From assembly GCA_030704615.1 (NCBI GenBank), contig CM060731.1, positions 37,448,001 through 37,512,000 of the forward strand: a DNA stretch of 64,000 nt, read 5' to 3'. The notes beneath the pieces were generated by a model. It saw nothing but the letters and a program-made list of their open reading frames with translations, did no database searches and was not told where the DNA came from. Every line of letters starts with the position of its first letter. Position 1 is the first letter of the stretch. Position numbers and translations under genes: made by a program. This DNA is from Takakia lepidozioides. Its lineage: Eukaryota > Streptophyta > Takakiopsida > Takakiales > Takakiaceae. This document shows positions 1-11,937 of the stretch, in pieces.

Positions 1-595
1 CTGGGGTTTGTGGGGTTGCTGCTATCTATGTTGATCTTCAGGCCAAAATGCAGGCGGCCTGGATGAAGATTCCATTGGGTGATTGTATTCAACTGGAGCA
101 TTAACCAACTCCTGCGAAAATGTATATAGTTTTTGGCCAAAGAAATTTCCCTCCCATGATTCATGGCAAGTGGTTGAACATATGCGGGTCCCCCACTGTG
201 CTGGGACCCTGACGCCTCTTGGGTTGTGACAACTGCAACAATATAGGCACAGTGGACTTCACTGTGGTAACTGCTGGGGTTGTTTTTGGCTGGTATGTCT
301 GTGTGAGGGTGCAGCTTTGGTGAAGTCATCCACAAGTGTCAGCCTACAGCTCTGGTTTGTCTGTCAATTCTTTGAGAAGGAATGTATCTGGCTGCTTGCA
401 TGGAGGACGGCAGCATCTTCTTATCTGCTGAAATTGGTCCAGCTCTTTCTTCATCTAATGGGATTGTTTGCCCTCCTCTTCCCCCACCTTACCCATGGAA
501 CTTGGTTCGAGGTGGGTGTTCCTTGAACTGAACCTTCTTCTGCATAAAGGCATGTACTTTCAGTTGTTGGGGAAGACCTGCTGTGACATAGCCAG
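1..595. other. intergenic/3' flank, no gene seen
   Basis: This stretch lies downstream of the minus-strand receptor kinase that ends at 596. Short open frames exist on both strands but none has recognisable motifs, and no RNA gene or repeat stands out. It probably includes the 3' untranslated region of the kinase gene. Confidence 0.5.
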
Positions 596-3545
596 CTAGT
601 TTTCAGGGAGTCCACCAACACTGAAGTGGTCAACAAGAATGTCTGCTTCCAGCATTTTCACCACAGTACCCATGGTGGGCCGTGAAGTGGCATCCTCTTG
701 GATGCATGAAAGCGAGATTTTAATGAGCTTCTGAGCCTGTTGGTTATCAAATTTTCCACCCAACTGCTCGTCCACAAGCTCCACCAAGTTAGCCTTCTGT
801 GCGAGCGAGGCCGCCCAAGCTGGGAGATAACATTTCGCAGGACTTAGACTCAAGTCAGTATTCTTTCTCCCACTGCATAGTTCTAGTAGCACCATTCCAT
901 AGCTATAGACGTCGCTCTTCTCAGTGATGGGTGCATTAAGTAGCCACTCAGGTGCAACATAACCTCGTGTACCCCTCATGTCGCTCATCACACAGCTCCG
1001 GTCTCTTTGCACTACCTTCGATAGTCCAAAATCCGACAGCTTTGCCGTAAGGTGCTCATCAAGAAGAATGTTTTCAGGCTTGATGTCACAATGGATGATT
1101 CGTCTGTTTGATCCCTCATGAAGATAGGCAATGCCTCTTGCAGTTGCCAGAGCTATGGAATAACGTGTTTTCCAGTCTAACAGTACAAAGGAGGCAGACT
1201 CGGGGTCATGTCCTGCTCCAAATAGGGATCTATCAAGTGAGCTCCTGGCCATATACTCATAGACCAATATCCGATGTTGCCCCTCCATACAGAAGCCGCG
1301 CAACTTGACTAGATTCACATGGTCGATGCTCCCAATGGTGGCCACCTCCGCTTGGAACTGCTTCTTCCCTTGCCCCTGACCTTGTTCTTTCACTTTTACG
1401 GCCACCCAAGATTTGTCGGGAAGAGTACCGTGGAATACTGAACCAAACCCACCAGCACCAAGTTTCTGACTAAAATTTTTGGTTGCAACTTGCAAATCCT
1501 TGTAATGGTACCTACGAGGTAAGCCTGGAAGGGTTTCCAAGAACTTCTCCTCTTCCCAGCCATGGAAATTCCGTTTCGATGATCTGTACCTGAACACAGC
1601 AAAGATGCCAACCAGCACTATAGCTGCTGCACCAATGCTTACACCGGCAGCAATCTTCCCTGATGAGTTCCTTTTGTCATTGGTTGGGATTGGTAGTGGA
1701 GCCCCTGTACCAGGGAACCCACCGGCTGAATCAGTCACTTTAAGAAAAATAAGCTGATTTGAGTCAGAGGTTTTCTGGATGCTCCTCACCTCTCCCTGAA
1801 TATGGAAGCAAAATGCCTTGTCAATATAGTAGAAGGTGGCGACACATGAGCAATTGTCCAAGCATACTTGCTTGCAATCTTCCAAGGACATATTGAGAGG
1901 GATTGAGTATTGATTGGAGACATAGTCATATCCAGATGACCCCATGTTCAGGAATCCCTGCGTGACTTTAACATAGTTGCTTTTGCACGTTACAGGTGGT
2001 GCTGGGGGAAGGCATCCTTGTGTAAGATCCGAAGAATTCACTGGTTGAAATGATGGCGGGCACCTGCAGTTATTGTCTGTGCTGCAAATGCCATAAGGGC
2101 CACAAAAGCTGGGATACATACAGTCTGTACTGAGGGCCACAAAGTTGGTTCTCCACTCCATTCCTTGATAGAGATAGGAAGTGCGGAGGTTGCTGTCAGA
2201 GGATAACATGATAGCAGTAGCAGACATAGCTGATGGAACTGGAGTCTGGTAGATGATGGACCCATCGCTTGCAAAAAGAGCGATGCCACCCATGTTGAGG
2301 CCTGCAAAACAGAAAGTCCCACAATTAGCCAACATCTTGACGTTTTTGTAGCTCATCGCCGAGATTGTGCAAAGAAAATGACTCAAGTCATGTCTTGCTG
2401 ATCCTCTTGAAGATCTGCCTCGAGCATACAGTACCACCTCCTTCAGCTCCTGAAGCGTATTGTTTCTAGGTAAGTTTCCTTGCAATATTGCCAGAAGTCA
2501 TTTTCTGAAGAGTGGGCTTTGCTTTTGCAATGTTCGCTTTTGCACTGAAGAGTTTTCCCTTGCACTATATAACACTGTCGTTCAGAACAAGCTGCTGAAG
2601 GGAGTTGCGCAATCGCGTGTACAGGACTGTACCTGCGTACGCCACCTTACTGAGGTCGCCTTGGGATATGCTCCAGTAGCACAAAGAATCGCTGCCATCT
2701 CCAAAGTTAAAATATAGACGCAGATCCCCATTTTCGAGCACCATGGAATAAATGTTTCCTGCGAAAGAACCCGTTGAATCTGGAGCTGTTATTTCCATGC
2801 CAGGCCTGGAAATGTACAAGCAGAGAGAGGAAGTCCTCGAGTTAGAGTTGGCCAGATTCGTCCAGTGCTCAGTGGACTCAAAAGCATTACAGATGCGATG
2901 GAATTTACACGAGGTAAGTGCAAGACATCAACCATACCTGAAGTGCTGTGTTGGCAAGAGGGCTAGGTTCGGATGATCGAAGCTTTGCCAGAGGGTGGTG
3001 TTCTGGGCATCAAGGAGCATTAAGTTGCCAGAAGTGGAAAGATTCATGCTTTGCACGCCCATCCCACCTGTGTTAGTATTCCATATCAATGTCGGATCTT
3101 GTTGCGTGCTCCAGACCAGTAGCTGGAGATCCCCGCTGTCCGAAAGCTTCAAAGTGTAGGTGCTGTTGGCATTGTTTATGGTGGCCATGAGCGATTTGTT
3201 GTAGTAATTGGCCACCCACAGCAGCTGCTGCTTCAGGGGCTGTTGCCTTAATGTGATTCTGCCGGGTCCACCTTCGAGTGACAAGATGAAGTCGCCTTGT
3301 TTTAGGACCTGTATTTGAGTCGCTGCGGCGGAGTCGGTGAGGTTGATGACAGCGCCCAGCCCAAGCCCCACATAGGATGGTAGTGCGCTCACGTTCACCG
3401 CTGTGCCGCAATCTACAAGGGTGCACAAGGTCATGACAAAGAACATGAGATTGCAGGGCCCTGGAATTCGACGAATCCGTCGCCGCACTGTTCTTGACCC
3501 ACAAAGTCTCGCCGAGAAGCATCTGCCTATATTCAAAAACTCCAT
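596..3545 (-). CDS. G-type lectin S-receptor-like serine/threonine kinase (SD2-5-like)
   Basis: Three exons, complement(596..2301, 2633..2805, 2938..3545), keep phase across GT-AG introns and give 828 residues from ATG at 3545. Order: N-terminal hydrophobic segment (about residues 34-50), bulb-type lectin region (about 50-190), EGF/S-locus region with CGPYGICS (about 318), PAN/apple region with Cys-rich CKQVCLDNCSC (about 399), transmembrane helix (about 478-500), kinase (about 530-800). The kinase has the GAGGFGSV glycine loop, VAVK lysine, catalytic IIHCDIKPEN, DFG and GTRGYVAPEW. HCD replaces HRD, so it is a non-RD kinase, a class often tied to immune receptors. It would act at the plasma membrane; the ligand is unknown. 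The 33 residues before the hydrophobic stretch are unusual, and Met34 could be the real start, giving an ordinary signal peptide. It is divergent from its relative at 5502. Confidence 0.9.
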
Positions 3546-5501
3546 AGCTCAGACTGCGAACATTAGTTGAAAAACCGGATCTTATGGGACCTTACAGAGC
3601 AGCACTCCACCCCATGTCGACCGTTTAAAACTATGGAGGCTGTATCTGCGAGCGAGCCACGCAGATGACAGCAGCCCAATTAAGGTGCTGTGCATATGCT
3701 CCTCTCTTCTGTGTGTGAGAGAGAGAGAGAGAGAGAGCCAAGTCTGGATGAATCCCGAGGGACAATTGTTGAAGTGGAGGTGGATGCTAGAAAGAGGGAA
3801 GCGTGGAAAACTGTGGAGCGAGTCTTGGCACAGTAAAGCCCACAATGCAGGACGGCATCATCATCCGAGCCCACCAAAAGGTAGGTGCTCTGCATTTCAA
3901 AGGCTTGGGTCAGCTTACTCCATGCACGTCTAAAACCTGCAAGCTTGCACCAGCACCTCGATCAGATGATGTCCGTCGTCTCGTCAAAGAGCCTCCGCAT
4001 GCCATCCCCACTTGTAGCAAGAAGTCTCAGCCCACCTCACCGCCCACCTCACCGCCTTGGAGGGTTGACCTCTCTTTTAGCAAAAACTAGTCTCTACAAA
4101 TACTATAAATGGCGGCCGCTCTCACAAATCTACACTTCAACGTTCAAGAATTTATCACTGAAAAACCTCAAGTGCTTGTATCACTAGCTCCGGCCACACC
4201 TGGAGTTAACTCAATGTTAAAAGGAAGTTATAGAGATATATTTTCGCTCTGGATCCACACCTGCCGGTGGTAGCTAACATCAGAGACAAGTTGATGTTAC
4301 GAAAATGATAATTAACACTCAATGTTAAGTATTTATTTCATATACATTGAAATGACAGTGTTAAGCTATCACCACAGAAACAGGCCAAATAACATGGTAT
4401 GGAGGAGGTCGAAGGATGGCAGGATTGTACCATGTAGAGCCTGCGACTGTACCGTGTAGAGCATAGACAGAGTAGTAGAGCGAAGGTGATGCTATGCTAT
4501 CAAGCCTGTCTAGAGTCTAGAGCTTTGTTCATATAGGTACATCAAGAACCAACTCCACTTGACTGCTCTTGCTTAAGAACCCACTCAGCTACTTGCTTAC
4601 TGATCTCTCTATCTAGTAAGTACTTGGACCTTGACATGAAGGCTTGAATACAAGCTTTGGTCAGAAAGGGTTGCTTGAGAAGATCAAAATATGGTCAACT
4701 TGTAACTTTCAACCTAGACTCCACCCTACATACAGTTGGCATGCGGCAGTAGCTAACGGAACATGTAGAACATTCCAACCCCTCTTAAGTTAAGAGGCAT
4801 CTTTGAAAACATGTGTTGGTAGTTGAGGTCAACGAAGTGGTGAATATCGCAAAACCCATTAGGGATAAAATTTATAAGTATACACAACTGTTGAAATATT
4901 TCAACATTTTCGATGAGGGCAAAAAAAAAAATAGATGAGGGATATGTACCAGGAACCTCAGATTCTCAAATATAAGAGGAATCTAAGTGGCAAGCGTCAC
5001 TGTGCGACACACTAAGCTTAACTTAGATAGATCTGGTCTGGCCCCGCCCATTTCGGTGGGCGCCCAAAGTATCCCACCTACTCTAAGCTCACTATGAGTC
5101 AATGCTCTAGGCTCTCCAGGAACATCAATTCCTCTTTAGTTTTGAGGGATGCAGTGTTCTGTACGCGTAGGAAATACACGCAGTCCACACAGAAGCAGAG
5201 ACTTATGAAACGCTGACTTAGATGCACTGCTGGGCCCCCTCCTGGTTGAGTTTACTCTTCGTTCGTGGACCCCCCAAAGCGAGAGATCTGCTACAAAACA
5301 GGATAGATCTCACTCCTGCTTGACTTCCATTGCTATGACAATTAGTTCGGGCTTTGCGGATTGAGAGAGAGAGAGGGAGAGAGTAGAGAGATCTCAGAGT
5401 GACTGGCTGTTGTAGGCAGACCCCGAGGCAGACAGTGATGGTCAGTGAGTACTATGACGCAAGGGGAATAATTACATACCTGGCTACTAGGCTTGGTAGC
5501 A
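3546..5501. other. intergenic region between divergent receptor kinases
   Basis: About 2 kb separates the two head-to-head kinase start codons, so both promoters must lie here. A (GA)n microsatellite lies at about 3717-3738 and GA-rich sequence again at about 5361-5390, each just upstream of one gene and probably in its 5' leader. No coding exon with recognisable content is seen. An A-run lies at about 4921-4931. Confidence 0.5.
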
Positions 5502-8500
5502 ATGAACCCTGTTCTTTCTCCAGCTCTAAGTTTCATTATACATTTGAGCTTCTTGATATTTCTTGTTTGTGATTGTGCGATAGCTGCAGGCATATCGACG
5601 TCAAAAGATACCGCTGTACTAGGCGCGCGATGGAGCACTAGTGGTTCGGGGGAACAGAATGTGACCATTCTTCAATCTGCAAACGGCACATTTTCCTTGA
5701 ATCTTGTTCAGACTGAAGCTGAGACTGCTCCTGCAGGTTCCTCATCATGCGTAGTCACAGTGCAGCATGTTCCGTCGGGACTACAAGTGTGGGTGGCCAA
5801 TTTTTACAACACCAGTTATGCAGTCAGTACAGGCTCCACTCGGGTAAATTCTGCAATCTCGTTCAACAGACTCGAACTGCACGAGTTTCATGGCCCATTT
5901 AGTCTGGCATTGAACATGTGCTGATGAGTACTGAAGGTCTAGACAGCTCTTGAAAGTTATCTTGAGGTCTGCAAAGCCATGATCGAAATCAGTTGTATCT
6001 CGTTTTTCTGCTTCCACAGTGGGATGCCTTCATTTAGAAATGGGTTGGCCTGCTGCACCTTGCAAAATATGTATTTGACAGCAATTACTTTGAACTCATA
6101 GACGTTGATATGGGAGCTTTGATCAATCAGTAGTTCTAATAATTGGCGACTATATTGAACATTCCCATCTAATTTGGATTATCCACGAACAGAACTGCAC
6201 GCTCATGCTAGGAGAAGATGGCGATTTGGTGTTGATGGAGAGCCAGACGGTGATCTGGAGCAGCCACACAACAAGGTCCAAACTACTTGTGACAACCATG
6301 CACCTACAAGAGAGTGGGAACCTGGTTCTTCTCAACAATGGTAGCAAGAGCAATAACTCCATCTGGCAAAGCTTTGACTATCCAACAGACACGCTTATCA
6401 CGGGCCAGAAGCTGCAACTTCACAACCCAATGTACGCTGCGAAGAAAGACTGGCCCTACACTTCAGGTGGCATCTACTTCATGATGGTTACAAACTATTC
6501 AAATGATTTAGTGCTAATCGCAGACTTCAACAATCAGTCGAATTCAATTGGTGATTTGACGATGTTGGCAGAGTCACACTACAATCAATCGTCGGGTGCA
6601 GACCGCTACTGGACCATGATGACAGAGTTTGGGTCTATTGGAAATGCCTGGGTATGCTGCATAGCGAGCTATGCTGCGTTAAGCAATGGCCTCAGTGTAT
6701 ATGACCAGATTGACGAACAAACTGTTTCGGTCACGAGCAATAACCTCAACCCCAATCTCACATTTTTGGAGTATGCAAAGCTGAGCTCCGACGGCAACCT
6801 GGAAACATATGTGTTCCGAGGAGGCGGGTGGGAGCTCAACTTCCAAGCTCTTACGACATTGTGCGAGTATCCCGACAAGTGTGGTCCCTATGGCCTCTGT
6901 GGCGCAAGCTCTAGCTCCAGCAAGGCGGATCAGTGCAGCGGGTGTCCGCCAGGATTTCGCACTTTGAATGCTTCAGACTTGAGCCAGGGCTGTGAGGCCA
7001 TAGAGCCCTTGGCAGAGAGTTGCAGTGGTAGCGGCAGGGAGCTGGCAGCAGTGAAGCTCGTGAACTTGACAGAGTACACGTACTATTCCATACAAGAGTT
7101 CTACGGGTTTGGTACCTTGACGTTGATGTACCCCAGTGTGAATGTGGGCAGTGTGGATGAGTGCCAAGAGCTGTGCCGACAGAACTGCACCTGCGCTGCA
7201 GCGTTCTACACCAATGTCACATTCTATGGTCAGCTGTGTTTCAGTATGCCAAAAGGCCTTCGAACCATTCAGCAGGCGTCTTCTAATGCCACAGACGATC
7301 TGCTTTTCATCAAGGTCAAGAAAGGCTCTCCACTGGTGGCCCCTGCGCCTGCTCCAATTCCAATATCAAGTCCGGATCCAAGTCCCCAAGCGGGGCCCGG
7401 TCCAAGCCCAACATCTTCTCAACAAGCTCGTAGCACATCAAAATCTTCCAAAAGGATTATCATGATCGGCGCCATTGCTGGGGCTGCAGGGGCCTTTATC
7501 TGCGTACTGCTAGTTATGGTGGTGTGTTTTCTATACAGTGCGAAGAGACGCATTCGGGCTCAGACTGCGGAAGATGAGATGTTCCTTGATACCCTCCCAG
7601 GACTGCCCCCACGATTTTCTTATAAAGACCTGCTTCTTGCCACCAATAATTTCTCTAAGAAGCTCGGGGCTGGAGGGTTTGGCTCCGTCTACGAAGGTCT
7701 CCTTGCCCATCAAACCAAAGTTGCGGCGAAGCAATTGGAGGATATAGGACAAGGCACCAAGGAATTTCGTGCAGAGGTGGCCACAATTGGGAGCATCTCC
7801 CATGTGAATCTTGTCCCCCTCCGTGGTTTTTGCATGGAGGGGTATCATCGGCTTCTGGTTTATGAGTACATGCCCAATGGCTCCCTCGACAAGGCTCTCT
7901 TCAGTAGGGAAGTGGAGACTCCTCAGATGATGGACTGGAAAGTAAGAGCGGGAATAGCATTAGGTGCAGCCAGGGGTCTTGCATATCTGCATGAAGAATG
8001 CACTAGTCGTATCATTCACTGCGATGTCAAGCCAGAGAACATCCTCCTCGATCACCGCTTCGAGGCCAAAGTAGCAGATTTCGGTTTGGCAAAGCTCATG
8101 AGCAGAGACCAGAGCTATATGGTGACCAACATGCGAGGTACACGGGGATACATGGCTCCGGAGTGGCTTAAAGACACACCCATCACTGAGAAAGCTGACG
8201 TCTACAGTTTTGGGGTGGTACTTTTGGAGCTGGTAGGCGGCAGGCGGAACTTTGACATGGGCGCGGGAGATGAGAAATGCTTTCTTCCCACATGGGCATT
8301 CTTTCTGCTTGAGAAGGGAAAGAACATTCTGGAGATTGCTGATGCGCGGCTTTCTGGATTGACAGACGTTGAGCAGCTCTCATGCAGCAGAATGGTTTTG
8401 GTAGCACTCTGGTGCATCCAAGAGGATGTTTCTTTGAGGCCCACCATGGGGAAGGTGGTTCAAATGCTGGAGGGAGACGCTGTGATTCCAACCCCTCCTG

Positions 8501-8643
8501 TATCGCCCCACTTATTCAACGGAGTAATGGAGAAAGAGAATTCAGGGGCATCCATGAATTATGGCTTCGATTCTCGTCAAAAGACCGATTTTCTCATGTC
8601 ACAGGGGTCATGGGAGAGCTTAGCAATGATCTCAGGCAGGTGA
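5502..8643 (+). CDS. G-type lectin S-receptor-like serine/threonine kinase (SD2-5-like)
   Basis: Two exons, join(5502..5843, 6193..8643), give 930 residues. The first in-frame ATG is at 5502 and the intron is phase 0. Order: signal peptide (about 1-31), bulb-type lectin region with GEDGDLVLMES and IWQSFDYPTDTL, EGF/S-locus region with CGPYGLCG, PAN region with CQELCRQNCTC, Pro/Ser linker, transmembrane helix (about 535-557) followed by basic AKRRIR, kinase (about 590-870). The kinase has GAGGFGSVYEG, a lysine in KVAAK, IIHCDVKPENILLD, DFGLAK and GTRGYMAPEW. HCD in place of HRD makes it non-RD. The mature part is plausibly a plasma-membrane receptor for an unknown ligand. Its intron follows the lectin start, as the first intron does in the divergent neighbour, so the pair probably arose by duplication. 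No break was seen. Confidence 0.93.
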
Positions 8644-9569
8644 TTCTCAGGCAGCAAAAATTAGGTCTACCTCTTTCTGCCTCTGCGCTTGCCAGTGCAA
8701 AAATGGCAACGTGTGTCCGGTAGCTTCCTGTATGTTATCTGGCCATTGTTGTGTCTCGTGACCAGCAGATCACGAACAATGTGCTCGTTATGTAGTCATT
8801 GCTCGTGACCTACAGTTGCTATACAGGAAGTCAAGCATGAAAGCATACCAGCCATAAGTAGTTTCTGTTGCCAATTCACATGCATGTGAGCAATACCGAG
8901 TCCGCCCCTAAAATCTCAAAACCTGCCTTCATTACTGAAACGATTTCTCACACAAACTGGTGGAATCAGAACTTGAATCCATGTAACTATGAAAGAGCCA
9001 ACCACGATGATAGAAATTCACGAAGAGAAGGGGACTGACGGAATATTGACGCGTTTTCAAAAAGTTAATCATTAAGAGAAGGTGCATCTATCTGTAGGTG
9101 GCAGAGTCACACTAAGAATCTGATATGGGCGGCTCCGATGTCCAGTTTTATCTTCTTCCCGGCTATGGAAACCTTGTTTCATACCAAGTATAAATAGCCC
9201 GCTCTCTAGAGACCATGTAATGACAAAACCAACGTGTTTGTTGCGAGAAGATGTCTATGAGGCACTCCAAGACAAAATAGGTGAGCCGGACAGGCTAATC
9301 TCCTCCCCTCGCCCACCCACGTGCTTTGCCTGTAATTTGTGCCCAACCGAGGCACTTCAGACCGCAAATTCTGAGCTGAAACGACATGAAGGGGATGGTG
9401 TGATGCAACTGTATGTAGTTGGAGCTGTCCCTGCACATGCTGGTCACTTTGGTCATTATGAATAAAGGTTCAAAGTCAAGGAAACTTCAAGGAAACTGTC
9501 CTCGAGAAGTCAAAAAACCCTCTCAGTTCACGAGATCAGTGTAGTACATGGTGCCCAACACAAGTTACA
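8644..9569. other. intergenic, nothing recognised
   Basis: This follows the stop codon of the plus-strand receptor kinase. It should contain its 3' untranslated region. Open frames are short and lack recognisable motifs. Confidence 0.4.
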
Positions 9570-9900
9570 AATGAGCTTGATCAAACGCCACTGCATGGCA
9601 TGGCACACGCCCGGGTGTCCATTGACCCATCGATTGATAGCCACGATGATCACCAGGTTAACAGATAATAGATTCCCTGTACCCAGAACAACATCACATC
9701 ACGGAAAGGAAAACATACTAAAGACAAAACTTCTGACCAGTGTAGTTGCTGATTCTTACAGATTTGTGCTCAAGACAGTAATTGAACAAGACAGACTCAG
9801 GGACTATAAAAAGGGGGGAACAAGGAAAACTCACCGCAAGCACAGTTAAGGGGCCAATGAGCTTGAGAGTGAGTCAGAAGTGCAATCACTGCACACTGTA
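9570..9900 (+). repeat. dispersed repeat, copy A (copy B at about 44.19-44.51 kb)
   Basis: Several blocks match 44190-44510 in the same order and orientation: GAGCTTGATCAAA, CCCTGTACCCAGAA, a GGAAAGGAAAACA block, TTGCTGATTCTTACA and an AGGGACTATAAAAAGG-like block. One internal block (9624-9656, containing CGATTGATAGCC) is reverse-complemented relative to copy B (44219-44252). No protein motif is seen. It is a diverged mobile or duplicated sequence of unknown class. Confidence 0.6.
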
Positions 9901-10684
9901 GCGTCCATGCTGGCCTCCAAGCAGTGTTCAGAATATCTAGGTGCCCAATAAAGTCTCTCTCCTGTCTGAACGGTAATCTTGATGGAAGGACGACTGAGTA
10001 ACTTAGTCTGCATGCATGCACTCGAAAAGCAATTTCGAGACGAACTTTTTCGATAACGGAAGGTCGTCAGTGGACAAACTGGTGCATGGACTGTGGACCC
10101 AAGCCCAAGCTGCTTCCTGGCATGCTCCCTTCCTGCCTCACAGACTTGGTCTAACTCCCACCTGTTTGGGCAGCCCAAAAAGTTTGCACATCGTTATCTG
10201 ATCTGATCTCATCTTGCCATTGCTATTGGCGGTTAGATTAAATTATGCCTCCCGCAGCTGTGCTGGACAACCTTGCTGACTGGGCAACAGTAATCCGCCA
10301 CCACAGAGGCATCCATCCACCTGGCCCACCCTACGGATGACAAATGGGCCACATGTGAAAGGGTTGCCAGTTTTGCAAAAGGGGGCGAAAATGGGAAGAC
10401 CGTTTTTGTAGCGGGCAGTATCCTGCTTGAGCACCGTTTTTTTTTTTTTTCTTCCCGACCTGACAAATGACTGAGCAACTTGTACAAAGGATTTAAAAAG
10501 AAAAAGGAATTATTGGGTGGTAAAATCCAAAAATTCGCGATAATGCGCCAGCGGTGGAATATCAGGTGCCTTATCGGGCAATCGTGGACTTGTTAAACGT
10601 GCCACGTGTCTCAGCATGCCTGTACTCTCGCTACACGGGCGAATACGCAGCTTCCCGCCAGCGACTTTTGAAAAATGAAGAAAA

Positions 10685-10790
10685 AACAATAAAACACTGC
10701 CGGCGAGGTAGCAGGATTTGAACTCAGAATCACCTGGGTGGCACTCAGCTCAAATCCAACTTAGCTACCGACTGGTGGTGTATTTTTCGT
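10685..10790 (-). mobile_element. candidate tRNA-derived SINE (pol III boxes)
   Basis: On the minus strand the sequence reads TAGCTAAGTTGG, close to a pol III A box. About 35 bases further is GAGTTCAAATCC, close to a B box, followed by CTGCTACC. A short D-arm-like palindrome is possible, but the T-arm and anticodon stem do not pair properly, so it is not a functional tRNA. The arrangement resembles tRNA-derived plant SINE heads. The tail and target duplication were not resolved. Confidence 0.4.
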
Positions 10791-10799
10791 TCATCATAT

Positions 10800-11937
10800 A
10801 CTAACATCCAATATTCGTTGGTATGTATGGAAGAATGCTCCAGGTTCACATCCAACGACGTTCGTCGCCGTCGATGGCCGACAGTTTCTATCCTCGGGTG
10901 CAGGGGGGCGACCGGCCAAAGAGCCGGGCCCGGAGAGCGGAGCAGAGCAGGGCTGCCCGTTGGCCCGCAGCACTCTGCCCTTTCCACTCACGCCTCGGAC
11001 CCTTTCGCGCTGCACCCTTTCTCTCTCTCTCTCTTGTGTCCGCATGGCTGTCGTTGTGAAATTGCTGGTCCTACGTGTTTGCAAGTTGACGAGGCGCAAT
11101 CTGACTACTGCGCAAGCTGCCTAGCTACAATATCCGCCTGGAAAATTAGTTTGGACCTGAATACTTGTGTCGGTTGATTGTTCTGCGATCATCATTACAT
11201 TCGGTGTAGTTTGGCCTTTGGAGTCCTTTGGTTTCATCTGTCTGTCATATAATTCCTCAAGGAGTCTGCAAGGATTGACGTCCTACTAGCACATACCAGT
11301 CTTTCCTTTGCATTCCTGTTTCTATTTCAGACCGGTCTTTGTTTCTTTCTTTCTAGTGTTGGTTATGTGTCTGTATTTTCTGCTCCCGTTTTCTTTCGGT
11401 CCATTTATCTGTCTCCCAACTATTCAATACTTGCAATTTGTCGCTGGCCTCTCGGTTCTACACCTTCTTGTTGACTGTAAGCTACTCCTTGATCATTCTA
11501 TCAGTCTGTCTGCATTCCTTTGCTTCTTTCTTTCTATGTAATATTCCGCGTGAAGGGAATCCCAGTACTCTCGAGGGACGTGTTTTCTCATATTTTCACG
11601 GCCTCTCTTCTCTCCTGCTCTCTTTCTTCGTCTTTCGCGTTCCAGTCCGCTCCAGGCCTCTATCGTTGTGTGTCCAAGTCGTGTCCTGAAGTCAACAGTA
11701 TTCTATTACGTCTGCCATTTTGTGGTACTCTCTGCTGTCGTTCTTCTGTTCATCTCAATTGCATCTTGTGCCGCTTCAAACTCCTAATCCCATTTCACAC
11801 TAAAGATGTGATATTTCACTATGCTTTCTGTTGTGGAGACTATGACTAGTGACAGTGCGTTTCTGCTAGTACCAAACTCTTTCGGGCTCGGCTGCTGTAA
11901 TTAACGCAAGAAATCAAACAGTCTTACACCCGCATCA
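10800..11937. other. upstream region of HSP20-like gene, CT-rich
   Basis: From about 11200 to 11850 the plus strand is strongly pyrimidine-rich (many TTTC, TCTC and CTTT runs). It gives Phe/Ser/Leu-rich open frames that look like composition artefacts. It probably holds the promoter and 5' leader, perhaps with a leader intron, of the gene starting at 11938. The part near 10900-11000 is GC-rich. Confidence 0.4.

Noticed and set aside
1396-2322. Alternative-frame open frames inside the first receptor kinase
   Set aside because: They overlap the kinase and PAN coding sequence in other frames and have no motifs.
7531-8491. Antisense open frames across the second receptor-kinase domain
   Set aside because: Shadows of conserved kinase codons on the opposite strand.
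10685-10790. tRNA gene on the minus strand
   Set aside because: A- and B-box-like motifs are present but the T-arm and anticodon stem do not pair; treated as a possible SINE.
11308-11849. Plus-strand Phe/Leu/Ser-rich open frames that look like membrane proteins
   Set aside because: The region is pyrimidine-rich in all frames, with no start context, domain or splice chain; hydrophobicity follows from TTT/CTT/TCT codons.
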